Below the pieces are notes generated by a model. The model saw nothing but the letters and a program-made list of their open reading frames with translations. It was not told where the DNA came from and made no database searches. A DNA stretch of 18,079 nucleotides from Klebsiella pneumoniae (lineage in GTDB: Bacteria > Pseudomonadota > Gammaproteobacteria > Pseudomonadales > Azotimanducaceae): the NCBI GenBank assembly GCA_945878745.1, contig CAMDVY010000012.1, positions 1 to 18,079 of the forward strand, given 5' to 3'. This document shows, one piece after another, positions 15,684-18,079 of the stretch (position 1 is the stretch's first letter; every line of letters begins with the position of its first letter). The translations under genes were made by a program, and so were the position numbers.

Positions 15684-17362
15684 CCACGCCGATCAATCGT
15701 CCCTTCTCATCCCGAATCGTCGACGGTGTCGAACAGGCACCGAGTCGCGCGATGTTATACCCGGTCGGATTCACCGAAGCCGATTTCTCCAAACCGCAGA
15801 TCGGCATCGCCTCCACCTGGAGCATGATCACGCCGTGTAACATGCACATCAACACACTCGCGGATGCGGCCATCATGGGCGCCGATGAAGCGGGGGCGAA
15901 GGGTGTCTTGTTCAACACCATCACGGTATCCGATGGCATTTCGATGGGAACACCCGGAATGCGCTATTCCCTGGTATCACGGGAAGTCATCGCCGACTCA
16001 ATCGAAACCGTTGTGTGCGCGCAGGGGTTTGACGGTTTTGTGGCCATCGGTGGCTGCGACAAGAACATGCCCGCATGCGCCATGGCGATGGCCCGGGTGA
16101 ACCGGCCTTCGGTATTTGTTTATGGCGGGACCATCCAGCTTGGCAAGGAAAGGCGCGATGTCATCAGCGTCTTCGAAGCAGTCGGTGCCTTTGCTGCCGG
16201 ACGCATCGATGCCAAACAGTTGAAAGAAGTCGAGGAGACCGCCATCCCCGGACCAGGTTCGTGCGGCGGCATGTACACCGCCAACACCATGGCTTCGGCG
16301 ATCGAGGCATTGGGCCTTTCGCTCCCCAACAGTTCGGCCCAGGACGCGATATCCGACGCCAAGCGTCGCGACAGCTACAACGCTGGCGCCGCGGTTGCCA
16401 ATCTGATCGCCAGGAACATTCGACCCAGCGACATCCTGACGATGCAGGCGTTCGAAAATGCGATCACCGTGGTGATCGCCCTTGAAGGATCGACCAACGC
16501 GGTTCTGCACCTGCTGGCCATCGCCGCGGCCGCCGGCGTGCCACTGACGCTGGATGATTTCACCCGCATCGGCAAACGGGTTCCGGTGCTCGCGGACATG
16601 CGTCCTGCAGGCAAGTATGCGATGAGTGAACTGATTGCCATCGGTGGGATTCAACCACTGATGAAGCGATTGCTGGACGCCGGTCTGTTGCATGGCGACT
16701 GTTTGACGGTCACTGGCCGCACGCTGCGCGAAAATCTCGCGGATGTAACGGACTACCCGACCAATCAGGACATCGTTCGACCGTTCAGCAACCCGATCAA
16801 GCCGGACAGCCACCTCGTCGTTCTGTACGGCAACCTGGCACCGGAGGGCGCCGTGGCCAAGATCACGGGCCACGAAGGCCTGTCGTTCACCGGCAGCGCA
16901 CGTTGTTTTCACGGCGAAGAAGCCGGCATGGCAGCGATCATGGCAGGCAAGGTCCAGCCCGGTGACGTGGTCATCATCCGTTACGAAGGACCGCGCGGCG
17001 GACCGGGTATGCGAGAGATGTTGAGCCCTACCAGCGCCATCAATGGCCGAGGTCTCGCGAAAGATGTCGCGCTGCTGACCGACGGCCGCTTCTCGGGAGG
17101 CTCGCATGGATTTGTCGTTGGTCATGTCACACCGGAAGCCTTTGACGGTGGACCTATTGCCCTGGTCGAAGACGGTGATCGCATCACCGTTGATGCAAGC
17201 GCTGGCCTGGTCACGATCCACGTGGACGACGATACACTGGCTGCGCGGCGAACACGGTGGACTAGACCTGCGCCTTATGCCACCAAAGGTTTGCTGGCCA
17301 AGTACGCGGCGCTGGTAAGCTCTGCCAGTCGTGGCGCTATCACTGACGGGTTCGAAAATTAA
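15680..17362 (+). CDS. ilvD: Dihydroxy-acid dehydratase (IlvD), short [2Fe-2S]-type
   Basis: IlvD dehydrates 2,3-dihydroxy-isovalerate and 2,3-dihydroxy-3-methylvalerate to the keto acids that IlvE transaminates. At 560 residues it lacks the roughly 50-residue extra segment of E. coli-type IlvD (616, [4Fe-4S]) and fits the shorter class known to carry a [2Fe-2S] cluster. The three cluster cysteines are C53 (TPCNMH), C126 (GGCDKNMPA) and C195 (GSCGGMYTANTM). Magnesium ligands D85 (SDGISMG), D127 and the lysine K128 that is carbamoylated in the family are present. C-terminal motifs are RYEGPRGGPGMREML and LLTDGRFSGGSHGF. The ATG overlaps the argA stop (ATGA), so translation is coupled to an arginine gene. 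No clear terminator follows. Confidence 0.97.
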   Translation: MTTPINRPFSSRIVDGVEQAPSRAMLYPVGFTEADFSKPQIGIASTWSMITPCNMHINTLADAAIMGADEAGAKGVLFNTITVSDGISMGTPGMRYSLVSREVIADSIETVVCAQGFDGFVAIGGCDKNMPACAMAMARVNRPSVFVYGGTIQLGKERRDVISVFEAVGAFAAGRIDAKQLKEVEETAIPGPGSCGGMYTANTMASAIEALGLSLPNSSAQDAISDAKRRDSYNAGAAVANLIARNIRPSDILTMQAFENAITVVIALEGSTNAVLHLLAIAAAAGVPLTLDDFTRIGKRVPVLADMRPAGKYAMSELIAIGGIQPLMKRLLDAGLLHGDCLTVTGRTLRENLADVTDYPTNQDIVRPFSNPIKPDSHLVVLYGNLAPEGAVAKITGHEGLSFTGSARCFHGEEAGMAAIMAGKVQPGDVVIIRYEGPRGGPGMREMLSPTSAINGRGLAKDVALLTDGRFSGGSHGFVVGHVTPEAFDGGPIALVEDGDRITVDASAGLVTIHVDDDTLAARRTRWTRPAPYATKGLLAKYAALVSSASRGAITDGFEN

Positions 17363-17370
17363 CCCGATAT

Positions 17371-17398
17371 GAACCTGCACTCTCGTTCACAGGTCTAA
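17371..17398 (+). promoter_or_regulatory. Candidate sigma-E (RpoE/AlgU) promoter of lptA
   Basis: GAACCT (17371-17376) and TCTAA (17394-17398, within GGTCTAA) are 17 bp apart. The consensus for RpoE/AlgU promoters, from memory, is GAACTT-N16/17-TCTRA, so the -35 matches 5 of 6 and the -10 matches fully. The expected start is near 17404, giving a leader of about 70 bases before lptA. In E. coli a sigma-E promoter drives lptA, so the location makes sense. Matched by eye, not scored. Confidence 0.5.
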
Positions 17399-17399
17399 T

Positions 17400-17480
17400 A
17401 TGCGAGAAGTACCAAGAAGGCGCGACGTTGGCGTCGATATGTTGACCCTCCAGGCTGCGAAGGAGTGTCGCCACGCATGA
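17400..17480 (+). CDS. Possible 26-codon upstream reading frame coupled to lptA
   Basis: An ATG at 17400 opens a 26-codon frame (starting MREVPRRRDVGV) that ends in TGA at 17478-17480, overlapping the lptA ATG in an ATGA. CAGG at 17390-17393 could be its ribosome binding site. It resembles no family I know and could be chance. It would lie partly upstream of a transcript from the sigma-E-like promoter, in which case only the inner ATG at 17439 (13 codons) would be available. Confidence 0.2.
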   Translation: MREVPRRRDVGVDMLTLQAAKECRHA

Positions 17481-17995
17481 ACTTCCAGAAACTCACCTTG
17501 ATGACGACCGGCCTGTTGAGCCTGCTCTTCGCCGTTGCCTCGTGGGGCGTGGTTGAAAAGAAGCCCTGGGAAGTCCAGTCCGACTCCTATGAGATTCTCC
17601 TTGATCAGCGGCAGATCACTTATGTCGGCAACGTGGTCGCAGAGCAGGGTGAATACCGCATCAAGGCTGATCGCCTGCGCGCCTACTTCAACGAAAAAAA
17701 CGAACTGATCCGCATGGAGGCAGACGGCACGCCCACACTACAGGCCGAGCTGGAAGCCCTGGATCAACCACAGGTCACCCGATTGTTGGGGGACCGTCTG
17801 CTCTATGACATGCGCGATGATCGCGTCACCGCCAAGGGACACACCAAACTGTTTCGTGGTCCAGACACGATGGATGCCCACGAACTGATCTACAACCTGC
17901 TGGAAGAGCGTGTCGTTGCGCTGCGCAACGACCAGTCGAGGGTAAAGGTTGTCATGTTTCCGGAAGGAACCCGGCCGCCGACCGCCGTTGAATAA
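17477..17995 (+). CDS. lptA: LPS-transport periplasmic bridge protein LptA
   Basis: LptA forms the periplasmic beta-jellyroll bridge that carries LPS from LptBFGC at the inner membrane to LptDE at the outer membrane. The 172-residue protein (E. coli 185) has a signal peptide: lysine at position 5, a hydrophobic stretch at about 12-21, and likely cleavage after AVA at 21. An OstA-like domain follows from about residue 31 (VQSDSYEILLDQRQITYVGN, then AEQGEYRIKADRL) to about 155. The ATG at 17477 is 11 bases after AAGGAG (17460-17465); the longer GTG frame at 17465 would start inside that site. The usual upstream lptC is replaced by ilvD, and the next frame does not look like lptB. LptC, which shares the fold, is an alternative but would keep its N-terminal membrane anchor. 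Confidence 0.85.
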   Translation: MNFQKLTLMTTGLLSLLFAVASWGVVEKKPWEVQSDSYEILLDQRQITYVGNVVAEQGEYRIKADRLRAYFNEKNELIRMEADGTPTLQAELEALDQPQVTRLLGDRLLYDMRDDRVTAKGHTKLFRGPDTMDAHELIYNLLEERVVALRNDQSRVKVVMFPEGTRPPTAVE

Positions 17996-18034
17996 ACACG
18001 GCTTCGCCAACGAATCTGATTCTGCACGCGCGTC

Positions 18035-18079
18035 ATGATTCGCATGCAGCTACAGGTCGAGCTGAACTATCAGATTGAT
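18035..18079 (+). CDS. Start of an unidentified gene, possibly a transglutaminase-like protein, partial
   Basis: An ATG at 18035 opens a frame that runs off the window after 15 codons (MIRMQLQVELNYQID). An in-frame ATG at 18044 would start at MQLQVELNYQID. This beginning is reminiscent of the first strand of bacterial transglutaminase-like proteins (short MRL-x-V-x-H/L-x-Y-x-x-type starts), but 15 residues are too few to assign. It does not look like the N-terminus of LptB. There is no clear ribosome binding site, and it begins 39 bp after lptA. Confidence 0.3.
   Translation, partial: MIRMQLQVELNYQID

Noticed and set aside
15998..17380. A 460-codon minus-strand open frame opposite ilvD
   Set aside because: It mirrors the well-conserved ilvD codons, shows no family signature and has shadow-type composition.
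17373..17394. ACCTG...CAGGT inverted repeat after ilvD as a terminator
   Set aside because: The stem is only 5 bp with a 12-base loop and no T-run; the same bases fit a sigma-E promoter better.
1..18079. tRNA/rRNA genes, CRISPR arrays, insertion sequences, integrases, toxin-antitoxin or phage-defence genes
   Set aside because: None seen; the window is almost fully packed with housekeeping and LPS genes, and no repeat array or terminal inverted repeats were visible.

Overview
The window looks like a chromosomal core segment of a gammaproteobacterium. The evidence is the classical linear arginine pathway (ArgA plus ArgE), enteric-type WaaF/WaaC/WaaG homologues, a bifunctional GlnE, and the order glnE-ilvE-waaF-waaC-waaG-kinase-carbamoyltransferase-glycosyltransferase. 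As I remember it, that order closely resembles the LPS-core locus of Pseudomonas aeruginosa. The base composition looks even and GC-rich throughout. I see no tRNA, rRNA, insertion sequence, phage gene or CRISPR array.

Layout. Bases 1-45 are the last 14 codons of a plus-strand gene, probably a lipid A lauroyl-type acyltransferase (LpxL/HtrB), which converges on the next block. From 13031 down to 75, nine genes lie on the minus strand. In transcription order they are a GspE/PilB-like ATPase, glnE, ilvE, waaF, waaC, waaG, a 455-residue protein with two WaaP-like kinase domains, a NodU/CmcH-type carbamoyltransferase and a GT4 glycosyltransferase. Most junctions overlap by 4 or 8 bp. The exceptions are glnE/ilvE (75 bp, holding two abutting hairpins), ilvE/waaF (43 bp) and kinase/carbamoyltransferase (60 bp, holding a candidate sigma-70 promoter).

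A divergent 147-bp spacer (13032-13178) separates this block from the plus-strand genes argE, argA and ilvD (argA and ilvD overlap by 4 bp). After them comes lptA, preceded by a good candidate for a sigma-E promoter. The last 45 bases open a further plus-strand reading frame that I can only tentatively assign.

How the genes fit together. WaaC and WaaF add the two inner-core heptoses, WaaG adds the first outer-core hexose, and the double kinase probably phosphorylates the heptoses. The carbamoyltransferase probably carbamoylates a core sugar, and the last GT4 enzyme adds another sugar. LpxL (lipid A acylation) and LptA (LPS transport across the periplasm) flank the region, so three steps of LPS biogenesis meet here. 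Mixed in are nitrogen and amino-acid genes: glnE (control of glutamine synthetase), ilvE and ilvD (branched-chain amino acids), argA and argE (arginine).

The most unusual items are the fused double kinase, the carbamoyltransferase in a core-LPS operon, the secretion-type ATPase without partner genes coupled to glnE, and an lptA that lacks its usual lptC and lptB neighbours but has a sigma-E-like promoter. I found no clearly new defence or mobile system.
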